DNA of 64,000 bases from Chrysogorgia sp. JL179-B06 (taxonomy: Eukaryota; Cnidaria; Anthozoa; Scleralcyonacea; Chrysogorgiidae), in contig JAYKKM010000208.1 of NCBI GenBank assembly GCA_035772405.1, positions 124,001 to 188,000 of the forward strand, read 5' to 3'. Positions 30,496 to 38,767 of this stretch are shown in pieces; the first letter of the stretch is position 1; every line of letters begins with the position of its first letter. The notes beneath the pieces were generated by a model that saw only the letters and a list, made by a program, of their open reading frames with translations, was not told where the DNA came from and made no database searches. A program made the position numbers and the translations under genes.

Positions 30496-30653
30496 TTCTG
30501 TAAAAATAAATTTTTATATAATATTTCAAATTCAGCAAGTAGTTCTTGATCACGTAATAATCCCATTAAATCAAAAATTATATTTTTACATAACAACGCT
30601 TCTTTTATAGTTTCACCATAATAACATAATGTATCTGTTACATTTTTCCACAT
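30492..30653 (-). CDS. Small protein of 53 aa overlapping the integrase start
   Basis: Intact frame MWKNVTDTLCYYGETIKEAL, helical, ending in FEILYKNLFLQK. Its TGA overlaps the integrase ATG (ATGA), so re-initiation or shared transcription is likely. It could be a small regulatory subunit. No family recognised. Confidence 0.45.
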   Translation of the reverse strand: MWKNVTDTLCYYGETIKEALLCKNIIFDLMGLLRDQELLAEFEILYKNLFLQK

Positions 30654-31457
30654 TTAAAACAATAAAAAAAAATTTCTGAAATTACAATTGCACAAAATGA
30701 AAAAGTTTTTTTTTTATTTAATAATAAACACACCTCATCATCATCATCATCATCGTCATCGTCAATTTCCACTTTTATTTTCTTATGTGTTATTTCATCA
30801 TCAACATCATCAGCATCAGAGGAAAACGGTTTATTTTTCTTTCCTCCTCCTCGTTTTTTGGTTGTTGTCAATTGGGATTTCTGATTTGTGGCATGATTAT
30901 AATTTCTTAAACCAATAATATATTCAGACAAGGAATCTTTCTTTTTTATATGAAAACTACCCCACTCATCAATCCATGGAATTTCACGAGTAGTAGCGAC
31001 GATTGTTGCTTGTGGATTGTGGTTTGTTGATAATGGTTTTGGTGTTGGATCATCGTCAAATACCATATCCTCATCGGGTATTGCGTTATCTTGATGTTGA
31101 TGGCAAATTTCAAGACCATTCCACTTGTCTGTACGAACTATCATACGACATGATTCCCTTTTCCAATTTTCATATTCACACACTACAACAAAGACATTTT
31201 GCCCCAACGCTGCCCGCTGAGTGCTAATCTTGTTAAGAACATTTAATAATGCAGGAACATGTTCGGCTTTCACATCAACATATGAATTCAGGGTAAACTT
31301 ATCACATGTTTTACTTGTTGGATAAGCTTTTGCTAGTATAGCATCACCATTGATTTTTTTTTTGTGCAATTATTTTTACAGACAAATCTGTATAAGATTG
31401 CAATTTAAATTGATTACTAAGATGAAATCTCGAATAATATTCTTTGTTGGTCATCAT
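30638..31457 (-). pseudogene. Unknown protein of about 270 aa with an Asp run, one frameshift
   Basis: The start MMTNKEYYSRFHLSNQFKLQ at 31457 joins the long frame (31369-30638) through a shift in an A9-A10 run near 31362. The N-terminal half is globular, with WKRESCRMIVRTDKWNGLEI. The C-terminal third is disordered: basic Gly-rich then DDDDDDDDDDE, then an unrelated hydrophobic end that may be read past the true stop. A TATAAAT stands 36 nt above the ATG. The position next to integrase and the fold pattern would fit a single-strand DNA-binding or accessory replication protein, but this is a guess. Confidence 0.4.
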
Positions 31458-31492
31458 GATTGAATAATGATTTTTGATGCAATGCGTTGCTC

Positions 31493-31499
31493 ATTTATA
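31493..31499 (-). promoter_or_regulatory. TATA element GGGTATAAATG (minus strand)
   Basis: TATAAAT on the minus strand, about 36 nt upstream of ATG 31457. Confidence 0.5.
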
Positions 31500-31599
31500 C
31501 CCTCGTTATAACGAGTATTTTTTTTAAAAAATGATTTTTTTAAAAAGGTGTATAAAAAAATAAGCAATCAAAAAACTTTTTATTCAATCAAAAAAAATA

Positions 31600-31794
31600 T
31601 ATTGTGCAAGATGCAGCAATTATGTGGATTCTATAGTTGATTTTGGAGTACATTATACATGCCATGAATGCCATGTCAATGAACATTATTGCAAATATTG
31701 TACAAGAAATTACACAAGAATTATTTATAGTAGAATAATTGAACAATGCGACTGTGATAGTAGAATAGAAAGATGGAAAACAAATCAATATTAA
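31600..31794 (+). pseudogene. RING-like Cys/His-rich protein, C-terminal 64 aa, no start codon
   Basis: The plus-strand frame has Cys-x2-Cys (YCARC), then after 18 residues Cys-x2-Cys with a neighbouring His (CHECHVNEH), then Cys-x2-Cys (YCKYC) and a final Cys-x-Cys (CDCD). Eight or more metal ligands in this order resemble a RING or zinc-ribbon pair. The frame is open upstream but no ATG is found, so it is a fragment. A tail homologous to it lies at 8707-8800. It lies opposite to the surrounding minus-strand genes. Confidence 0.5.
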
Positions 31795-31814
31795 AAAATA
31801 AAATAATTTTTTTA

Positions 31815-32384
31815 TTACACCAATAAATTGTATAATTGATTTATATTACAATTTTTTATATCAAACAAACTCATGTGTTTTCTTTGCATTTTCCCTAAAA
31901 TTTTACATAACTGTTTATGTTGTTTTTTTGTTTTTACTTTACATTCTATTTTATTTTCTAAAAAAGCAACAAGCGCTTTCCCTATTCTACCATTACCATC
32001 AGAAAAAGGATGAATGGTTTCAAAAATAAAATATATCAATACTGATATATATTTTTTTAAATAATTTTTTACGTAAAATTCATCCAAATGTTGCATATAT
32101 AGTTAAATATCAAGAGGATCAACACCCTCATGAGAACCAACATATCTTTTTTTTTTACTGTATTTTCCAGCATTCATTAAATGTTGCATTGATATTTCAT
32201 AAATAGCTTTAGAACATTCACTTATTTTCCATTTTTGATCGATTTTTTCCATATAAAATTTTCGAAGGGCAAAACAAAATTTTGCACATTTCATCCAAAA
32301 CTCTTTTTCATTTTCTTCGTCTTCTTCCATGCGTATAACATCATAAGCAAACACTTTAAATTGTATACACTTTTTTAATTCCAT
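31815..32384 (-). pseudogene. fic: Fic-domain protein (AMPylase family), one internal stop
   Basis: About 190 residues from ATG 32384. The Fic active-site loop is clear: FETIHPFSDGNGRIGKAL, with the catalytic His and the Gly-Asn-Gly-Arg phosphate loop. The last position, usually Arg, is Lys. Upstream NAGKYSKKKRYVGSHEGVDP matches the strand and flap region that precedes the loop in Fic proteins. Only a TAA at 32103 splits it, without frameshift. Fic proteins move AMP or another phosphate-containing group from a nucleotide to protein hydroxyls. In a virus it could modify host GTPases or chaperones, or act in a toxin-like way. No inhibitory (S/T)xxxE(G/N) helix was recognised. Confidence 0.75.
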
Positions 32385-32444
32385 TTTTTTTTACATACAC
32401 TTTTGTTCACAAATACTTATATAAAAATTATCCCAATTGACATT

Positions 32445-33600
32445 TTAACTGTCCTCTTCTTCGTTATTCATGAAAAGAATATCATCATCATACAAAGATA
32501 TTAATTTATAGTCCAATGCTAGTTCTATATAGTTTCTTATCAAAGTAACTAAATTTGTTTCTTCTTCATTCGTCATATATATCCATGCAAATTCTTGCTC
32601 CTTATATGTAAATATATAAACATTATCACTACTACCATCGATAACCTCTACAGGTAATGCTGCGTGATTTTCCAATGTATTATCGGTTATTTTTTTATTT
32701 GCCAAATTAAAAACACTTAATTTCAGAGGATCAAAACCAAAAAAATCACTTTTTCCTTTACAATTTTTATACCGACATTCATGAAAGTTTACTTTACCTT
32801 TTCTAGCTCTATATACAAAATTCCAGAAATCATATTTAATCTTTCTTTTAAGGTCGTAATTATTTTTTTGTCTATATAAAAACCTTCCAATAGGGTTATG
32901 TTTATGACAATAAAATATAAAACATGATGTGAGCATCATAATTTCATGAGATGAACATGAATTAAAATAAAAATAAGAATTAAAAACTGAAGGTGCTACC
33001 ATAAACAAATAAATACTTAAAAAAAGATAAAAATCACCTAACGCATAATGTATCTTTTTAAATTTGTTTATTAAACTGCTTTTTCCAAAACCGTCAACTG
33101 AATAAGATAAAAAATTTCTTTTATGTTTTGGATTTTGTAAAAAACCTGTATAATGATACTTGTCATCGGATTGATGTGGAAACAAATCTATTTCGTAGGG
33201 AAGAAATATAAATATTTCATCTACACATGTCAGGGGATGAAAAAAAACTACAGCATAACCGTGGAGCTTCAACTAATATAATTCGTGATGGTTGTAAAGA
33301 TGTTCGTCTCAATTCATATTTACTTTGACTTGTTTTTAAATTAGGCACCATATGAAAATGGGTATGTTCTTTTAGAATAAAATGGGATTCCACACCATTG
33401 ATTCCATTTATTTTTCGCATGTAAAGTTTAGAGAGGGGTGTAGTGATTTCCTCAAATCTTGTATCATCAGCAATAATCGGGCAGGTAATATATTTTCCAG
33501 AATAAAATTCAAATAATCCACATAACCAATATAAAAAACCAATTCCCCCTTGGTTAACTTCTTGAAAATAAGGAATAACTCTTAATATTATCTCAATCAT
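32445..33600 (-). pseudogene. Unknown element B protein of about 385 aa, one frameshift; paralogue of 9834-11066
   Basis: Start taken at ATG 33600 (MIEIILRVIPYFQE), about 35 nt below a TATATAAAGAGTG on the minus strand. The frame shifts near 33250 and continues to 32445. Shared with the 410-aa gene at the left end: N-terminal hydrophobic helix with GFLYWLCGLFEFYSGKYITC, the SCFIFYCHKHNPIG block, and a Cys-x3-Asn-Cys word. A short conserved Gly-Phe-Gly-Lys-Ser lies in the middle but is not a proven P-loop. Multigene family placed near both ends in opposite orientation. Confidence 0.55.
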
Positions 33601-33630
33601 AATGAATGTATCCCTCAAAGACAAAAATTT

Positions 33631-33643
33631 CACTCTTTATATA
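33631..33643 (-). promoter_or_regulatory. TATA element TATATAAAGAGTG (minus strand)
   Basis: It lies 31-43 nt upstream of ATG 33600 and matches the TATA-GGGTG pattern of the plus-strand genes. Confidence 0.6.
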
Positions 33644-33653
33644 ACCAATTAAT

Positions 33654-33884
33654 TCAAATATTTAATTCATTAAAATTATTACATAAATTCCAGCAACAAT
33701 CTACAAAAACAAGCGTTTGTAACATATCTTTATCAAATCCTACCCACTCATCCATTAATATTACAATATAATTTTCATTACTTGTACCATAAATCACATT
33801 AAGAATCGATAATATATTTTCATATTTAATAAGAATTAAATAAACCCCTTGTCCATCATAATTTTCTCGTAATTGATAATTCAT
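33654..33884 (-). CDS. Hypothetical protein, 76 aa
   Basis: Intact frame starting MNYQLRENYDGQGVYLILIK, with alternating hydrophobic strands (YIVILMDEWVGFDKD). It resembles in style the end of the neighbouring 33909-34317 product and may be a diverged tandem relative. No family recognised. Confidence 0.4.
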   Translation of the reverse strand: MNYQLRENYDGQGVYLILIKYENILSILNVIYGTSNENYIVILMDEWVGFDKDMLQTLVFVDCCWNLCNNFNELNI

Positions 33885-33908
33885 TAATCTTAATCTTGAA
33901 TCCTTACA

Positions 33909-34317
33909 TTAATCATACAAACATTTTTTTGAATAACATGGAATATTATTTAAACTATCAAAACAATTAATAGTAGAAATTAGCGAGGGTTTTCTCGGTT
34001 CTCTATCGATAAAAACAACATGTTCACCAATTAACTGATCATAAAACACCATATTAAAAATATGACTATCTAATAAAAAACTATAAAATCTTTTTCCACC
34101 ATGTTTTTCCCGAAAAAAAGAATTTCATTTTTATCTTCTACAAATATTAGAAAGTATTCATAATCATAATCAGCACAATGAAACTGCCAAGGAAACTTTC
34201 TCCATTCCAAAAAATAAAACATGAATTTCGTGTTTTTTCAATCTCAAACAATTCTCAGGGTAATTGTAGTAGATCAGGATAAATAATATCGTCAAAATCC
34301 TTTCGACTAACAGCCAT
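33909..34317 (-). pseudogene. Unknown protein of about 135 aa, one stop and two frameshifts
   Basis: It starts MAVSRKDFDDIIYPDLLQLP at 34317, then meets TGA. It then shifts near 34195 into YFLIFVEDKNEILFF and again near 34110 into HGGKRFYSFLLDSHIF, ending KKCLYD. The pieces read well as one beta-rich protein. Lesions are mostly in homopolymers. Function unknown. Confidence 0.4.
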
Positions 34318-34320
34318 CTT

Positions 34321-34547
34321 TTAACGTCTGTAACACAATTTTGACAAATACGCTCTCAATCTACCCCAACGTTTTTTATCTTTATTATGTTTCCTCTTTG
34401 GATGGACAATACACACGTTGTCATCATTAAAACGACATCTTTTTTTTCTATTTTTATGAACAGGACACTTCTCTCCGTGAAGACACCTTCCACAGGGAAA
34501 TTTGTATAAAATATTCTATCTAATTGTTCATCTTTTGTCTCTTCCAT
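34321..34547 (-). pseudogene. Small CCCH-type zinc protein of about 75 aa, one frameshift
   Basis: It opens MEETKDEQLDRIFYTN; after a shift near 34500 it reads FPCGRCLHGEKCPVH and then RCRFNDDNVCIVH, two Cys/His clusters with spacing typical of CCCH RNA-binding fingers, followed by a very basic tail. Viral CCCH proteins often bind RNA or act on host mRNA. The function here is inferred from motif only. Confidence 0.5.
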
Positions 34548-34589
34548 TTTCGTTAAACACAATATTTTTTTTCTCCCATTTATATCATT

Positions 34590-34796
34590 TCATAATTGTT
34601 TTTTGTTTTTTTTAATCTTAGAATATCGTCTTATTCCTTTTCTTTTTATTTTGGTTGTTCGTATACATTGTTTACACTTAGATTTCATTTTTTTATTTAT
34701 TGCATATCTATATATATATGTGGTTCTATCTTCAATTTTTTTATACCTAATAATTTTTTTCAAAAATACTATATAAGAAGGGTCTTTAAACTTCAT
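34590..34796 (-). CDS. Basic protein of 68 aa with Cys-x2-Cys
   Basis: Intact frame starting MKFKDPSYIVFLKKIIRYKK and ending in a Lys/Arg-rich tail with KCKQC. It is divergent from the plus-strand gene at 34818, whose TATA element it overlaps. Highly basic, perhaps nucleic-acid binding. Could be chance in an AT-rich region. Confidence 0.3.
   Translation of the reverse strand: MKFKDPSYIVFLKKIIRYKKIEDRTTYIYRYAINKKMKSKCKQCIRTTKIKRKGIRRYSKIKKNKKQL
34772..34783 (+). promoter_or_regulatory. TATA element TATAAGAAGGGT
   Basis: It lies about 35-46 nt upstream of ATG 34818, the first member of the three-gene family. Confidence 0.5.
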
Positions 34797-34817
34797 TCCA
34801 TAAATAAAAACAAGATA

Positions 34818-35112
34818 ATGAATTCACAAGAACATGTAAGCTATCGTGATTGCAGAGAATATAATGGAAACAGATATCTATACATCACAAGGGCATCACT
34901 ACCAACATCTGATGAATTTGATGAATACTTTGATGATGAAGATGACTTTTTTCCAAGTCGTTTTCTACAAGAACAATTTCCAAACTATACTTATGTAATA
35001 CAAATGCATTGATGCAAAATTTTGTAAATGTATTGGTGAAATCAATTCAACACCTCCTCAATGTTATTATCTAACCCTGGATGTTATTGGTTGAGAAAAT
35101 GATGACGGTCCA
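34818..35112 (+). pseudogene. 5' part of a family gene interrupted by transposon C
   Basis: It starts MNSQEHVSYRDCREYNG, with SRFLQEQFPNYTYVI corresponding to NDFLQRNYPDYTYLI in the gene at 49854 and CKYLQIDYPEYIYFV in that at 50318. A shift near 35005 and a TGA at about 35092 also break it. The reading stops at TA 35113-35114, the target site of transposon C, and the matching 3' part resumes at 49602. So the gene was hit by the transposon. Acidic residues follow the N-terminus (EYFDDEDDF). Function of the family unknown. Confidence 0.65.
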
Positions 35113-35521
35113 TACTCAGGTGTGTTAATGCCTGGGTCCAGTCCTTTTTGCGCCATTAATGCAAGAGGCATACATTAAGCGTTAACTTGAGTTCAAAAGC
35201 GACGGATTGTGGGAACGGTTTTCAGTTAATGTTGTACATATATGTTTTTCTGATTTTATTAAACACTAACTTTGTACAGTGGAAGGTCACGTGACCAATT
35301 AGAAACATAAATATGCGTCGGATAATACCATATTATAAACACGTCTTGCAGGAGAGGAAAATCGTGTTCTTGTACATCGCTTTGCCGTTAATGTTTTAGC
35401 TATGAACTCCTATTACAACAATCAAACTTCGAATGTTGATATTATTTTATATATCCCTATGAAATATAGCATGAAACAGAAATTTTGACGAATATTTTAC
35501 GAATTACTTACATTAATGTTA

Positions 35522-35797
35522 TTAAGCTAATCTAAAGGACACATTCGCAGTTTGATTACTATAGTTGGGAACATATTCTACCAATATATCGTAAAATGTG
35601 TGCTGTTGTGTAAAGAGAACCTCTCCTACAGAGCCTTCAAAGTTCGAGTGTTCAACTTCGCTAGAATACCGCAGAAGTTTATAAAATGCGCCATATTCTT
35701 CGGCGTAACAGAAGTACATTTGCCCAGCCGTTTTCCGCATCACCTTGGTGATCGCAGGAAAATTGCGCCAAATTCGAAGTCTTCGCTGTTTAAGCAA
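35522..35797 (-). CDS. Hypothetical ORF in transposon C, 91 aa
   Basis: Uninterrupted minus-strand frame (GQMYFCYAEEYGAFYKLLRY). A plus-strand frame of the same length overlaps it, and I cannot exclude that both are chance. No motif recognised. Confidence 0.25.
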   Translation of the reverse strand: MLKQRRLRIWRNFPAITKVMRKTAGQMYFCYAEEYGAFYKLLRYSSEVEHSNFEGSVGEVLFTQQHTFYDILVEYVPNYSNQTANVSFRLA

Positions 35798-35858
35798 ATT
35801 GTTTACGAGGAGTCTTTATGGAAATAGTTTTATAATTTACATAAATTCATAATATACT

Positions 35859-36584
35859 ATGGTAATAAGTCTGATTCATCCACATACATGTGGATTTGGA
35901 AAAGTGGTGGCGTGGCAAGCAACGAAAGCTATTGTCAGTGAAGTTAAACGAGATGAAAACGAGTCACCAAAGGATTACAAAGATCGCCAGATGAAGGAAA
36001 TATTCGTTCGCTTCACAGAAAACTTCTCTGGAAATAAATTTGCAATCGACTTCAAAACATTCCGTGAGAAGCTCCCTGATCTTCGCCAGAAATTTACATC
36101 TTGGAATTATCGTAAGATAAAAGAACGCGAACAGTATCTGTATGTATTCTCTCTTGATAAGTGGAAGCAGTTGACTCTTGAAATGAAAGATGAGCATAGC
36201 CTGATGGACTGTGAAGGTTGCTTCCATCGATATTCTGAACAATCTTTTTTCCCTGTAGCATCCAGGCAATTTCTTGGCAACGCAAAGTTAAATCCGTTGT
36301 TTGCATCTCAGAATATTCCATCTCAGGTCAATCCTACACCTTCGGCGGTAAAATGCACCCAACGTGAAGCCGCAAAATATGCTGAGGCAATATACGACAA
36401 GATCAACCCACTGTTTGAAAGAACAGTGAACATGCCGCTAAACCAAGCTTTGACCAAAGTGAAGAAATTGGATCTTGCAACCAAAAAATCTAAGGCTGAA
36501 GGAAAGAGGGAAAGAAGAAAGATTTACCGTAAATCAAAGACTTGTTTACAGGAACACTGGGAAGAAACTTCTGTGATGAGGTAA
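35859..36584 (+). CDS. Transposon C accessory ORF, 241 aa
   Basis: Intact frame with MVISLIHPHTCGFGKVVAWQ at the start, a charged middle with FRTFREKL-like helices, a Cys-x2-Cys (MDCEGCFHRY), and a strongly basic C-terminus (KKSKAEGKRERRKIYRKSK). It lies between the left terminus and the transposase-like gene on the same strand, so it is likely a second element-encoded protein or the first exon of the same gene. The basic tail suggests DNA binding. No family recognised. Confidence 0.45.
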   Translation: MVISLIHPHTCGFGKVVAWQATKAIVSEVKRDENESPKDYKDRQMKEIFVRFTENFSGNKFAIDFKTFREKLPDLRQKFTSWNYRKIKEREQYLYVFSLDKWKQLTLEMKDEHSLMDCEGCFHRYSEQSFFPVASRQFLGNAKLNPLFASQNIPSQVNPTPSAVKCTQREAAKYAEAIYDKINPLFERTVNMPLNQALTKVKKLDLATKKSKAEGKRERRKIYRKSKTCLQEHWEETSVMR

Positions 36585-37026
36585 ACTTAAATTTTATATA
36601 GTATATATATTAAATATAGTATACAATAATAATACTAATATTAATGATTATAACAATAATGACAATAATAATACAAATAGAAACATATAATAATAATACT
36701 GGTAGAAATATAGGCAATAATACTAATAGAAATACAGGTATATACTGTACCCATAAGACATTGATAGAAATTGTTTGTTGAAAAAAATATTTCTGGGCTA
36801 TAGTTAGTGGTTATGGCCCCAGATTTTAAGGGTAAGGCCCCCATATATGGTAGTAATAAAGCCATAAAGGGACCAAATGTAAATTATTAATGCTAAAACT
36901 TCAGTTGTTATTATAGAACCAAATTTACTGTTCCAGTTGAGGTGATTTTGATATATAGTAAATTTTATCCCTAGATGCTATGGTAATCGCCATTCTCTGC
37001 AGTCGAGGAACCGTTCTCGTTTAGCT

Positions 37027-37470
37027 ATGGCATTTGAGAACAAAACTAGTTCTCAAGCGCAAAATGCTGCTGTTCGACCTGGTAGACAGAAGAATCATGT
37101 GGGCAATTTAAAAAACATGGATTGGGATAAGGAGGCAATGAAGGCAGAAGTAACTAACTATCCAGATACCACTGATGTGAATTGGTCGGATCTGGTAAGG
37201 CGGTATAATATAAAGACCCGAAATGGGGATCCTGCAAAGAATGGTGGTCAAATAGCAGAAGAATGGTTAAAATCTGTTGGTGTGGATGTTCACAGGTTTA
37301 AAAGAATACAATCAGGTGCTGGAGGACGAGTCAGAAGGAAAAAGTTGAGAGGTGCTGGGGGAGAAATTACTGTTGCCACTCCACAAACCAATGCCAACAT
37401 GAAGGAAGATTTGAAAAGGAAAGTTCTGTCTGGGGAATATGCAGTTGGACAGTTAATTATACCAAAGAAG
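37027..37470 (+). CDS. Transposase-like gene of transposon C, exon 1 (148 aa)
   Basis: The frame begins MAFENKTSSQAQNAAVRPGR. It has a small helical domain with WSDLVRRYNIKTRNGDPAKN, reminiscent of a helix-turn-helix DNA-binding unit, then a basic Gly/Arg stretch (SGAGGRVRRKKLRGAGG). It ends at AAG followed by GTAAAA (37471), a plausible 5' splice site. The next exon begins after TTTGTAG at 38768 in the same phase. The DNA-binding head of the element's main protein is inferred. Confidence 0.55.
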
Positions 37471-37979
37471 GTAAAACTACAGTATGGATAATTTCACGTT
37501 AACTGTTACTAAGTACTGTAAATTTGTTAAAATACGAAGGGTTGAAAATTAGATTTTCCCACTATATAGCTGAAATCCACTATTCTATCTTAAGTCTCCT
37601 GTAAATTGTGATTGCAGTACAGAAAGAGAGTGTAACACAAAATGTTAAGTGTTCTCTTGGTTACCATGGTAAAACTAATGTTATATTGATACTGGTTGGT
37701 TAGAATTAAAAAAGTGGTATATTTCATACCAGAACTAAATCTAGTACTGCAGATATCCGTACATAATTGCAACTGTACAATGTGTTTTTACTACATAAAT
37801 GGAATACTGAGACCACAAAGTTTTCTGGTCCGTTAAGCATTTACTATACATTGACCAACAAAATACTATTTCAACCCCCTGAATATGTGGCATATTGTTC
37901 TAATACAGTAGGCTTTGAATATTTACTGATGTTCAGCTTTCACCCTGACTTTAACCATGGTGAAACTGGTTGGCCAGCA

Positions 37980-38650
37980 GAGAGTACGGGTGCACTGGAT
38001 TTAGTGGATATTCTCACTATCCAGTATCTGGCCAGATATTTTCTATTATACCCGGCAGGATACCAGATAATTTGTTTTTGACAGTTTTCCAAGGCTTATT
38101 AAATTTGTGTTAATTCAAATATAATAAAAATAGACATCAATACAACAAAACAGCAATATTTAGCTTGTTTACTGCTCCAGTATTGTTGGTTATGGTTAAC
38201 TATCTTCTTAAGCAGATAAAATATATCAACTTGCAAAGATCTATGTTGGGATAATGAAATTTAGAAACAACCTAGCACACACACAAATCTTTTACACATG
38301 TTTAGAAACCAATTAGACCAAGTTGGATTAATCATTTAATTTTTTCATAGTTTAACACTATTTATACTTGCAAACAACAGTACTATTTGAGACTGCAGTT
38401 ATAACATTGTTATTGGTATAACTGCAGACAAACCTGAATTGAAGCATGGGTTAGTGATTTGCAATTTATCAAATCTAATTTCGGTCACAATGCAGGTTAT
38501 AGCCCAGAAACTAGTCAAAATATGGCAATTCAACTATTCTATACCTGGAAAGAAGGACTCAGCCTTGTATACAGTAGGAAAATATCTGGTATCCGGCCGG
38601 ATAGTAAAAATCACTATCCAGTGCACCCCTAGCAGAGAGTGCAGCATTAT
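37980..38650. repeat. MITE-like inverted repeat within the transposase intron
   Basis: The segment near 37983-38072 (AGAGAGTACGGGTGCACTGGA ... GGCAGGATACCAGA) is found inverted at about 38578-38640. Arms match for about 60 bp with gaps. It lies wholly in the 37471-38767 intron, explaining part of its length. Confidence 0.45.
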
Positions 38651-38767
38651 TCAGTTTTTTTGTGTAGATTGCTAGGGGGGTTAGACAAGTGAATACAGAA
38701 TCCTCTTCAAGAATAACAAAATTTTATACGTTAACGGTTTGCTAAATATTAATTTTGAAATTTGTAG

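Noticed and set aside
31588..31788. Minus-strand ORF of 66 aa
   Set aside because: Antisense to the Cys/His-rich zinc protein fragment, whose metal-ligand pattern is far more convincing.
13042..34547. A variant genetic code with TAA/TAG or TGA read as sense
   Set aside because: Several intact genes (integrase, Fic end, family genes) end in TAA or TGA directly before intergenic sequence or the next start, and many other lesions are frameshifts, so decay or assembly error explains more.
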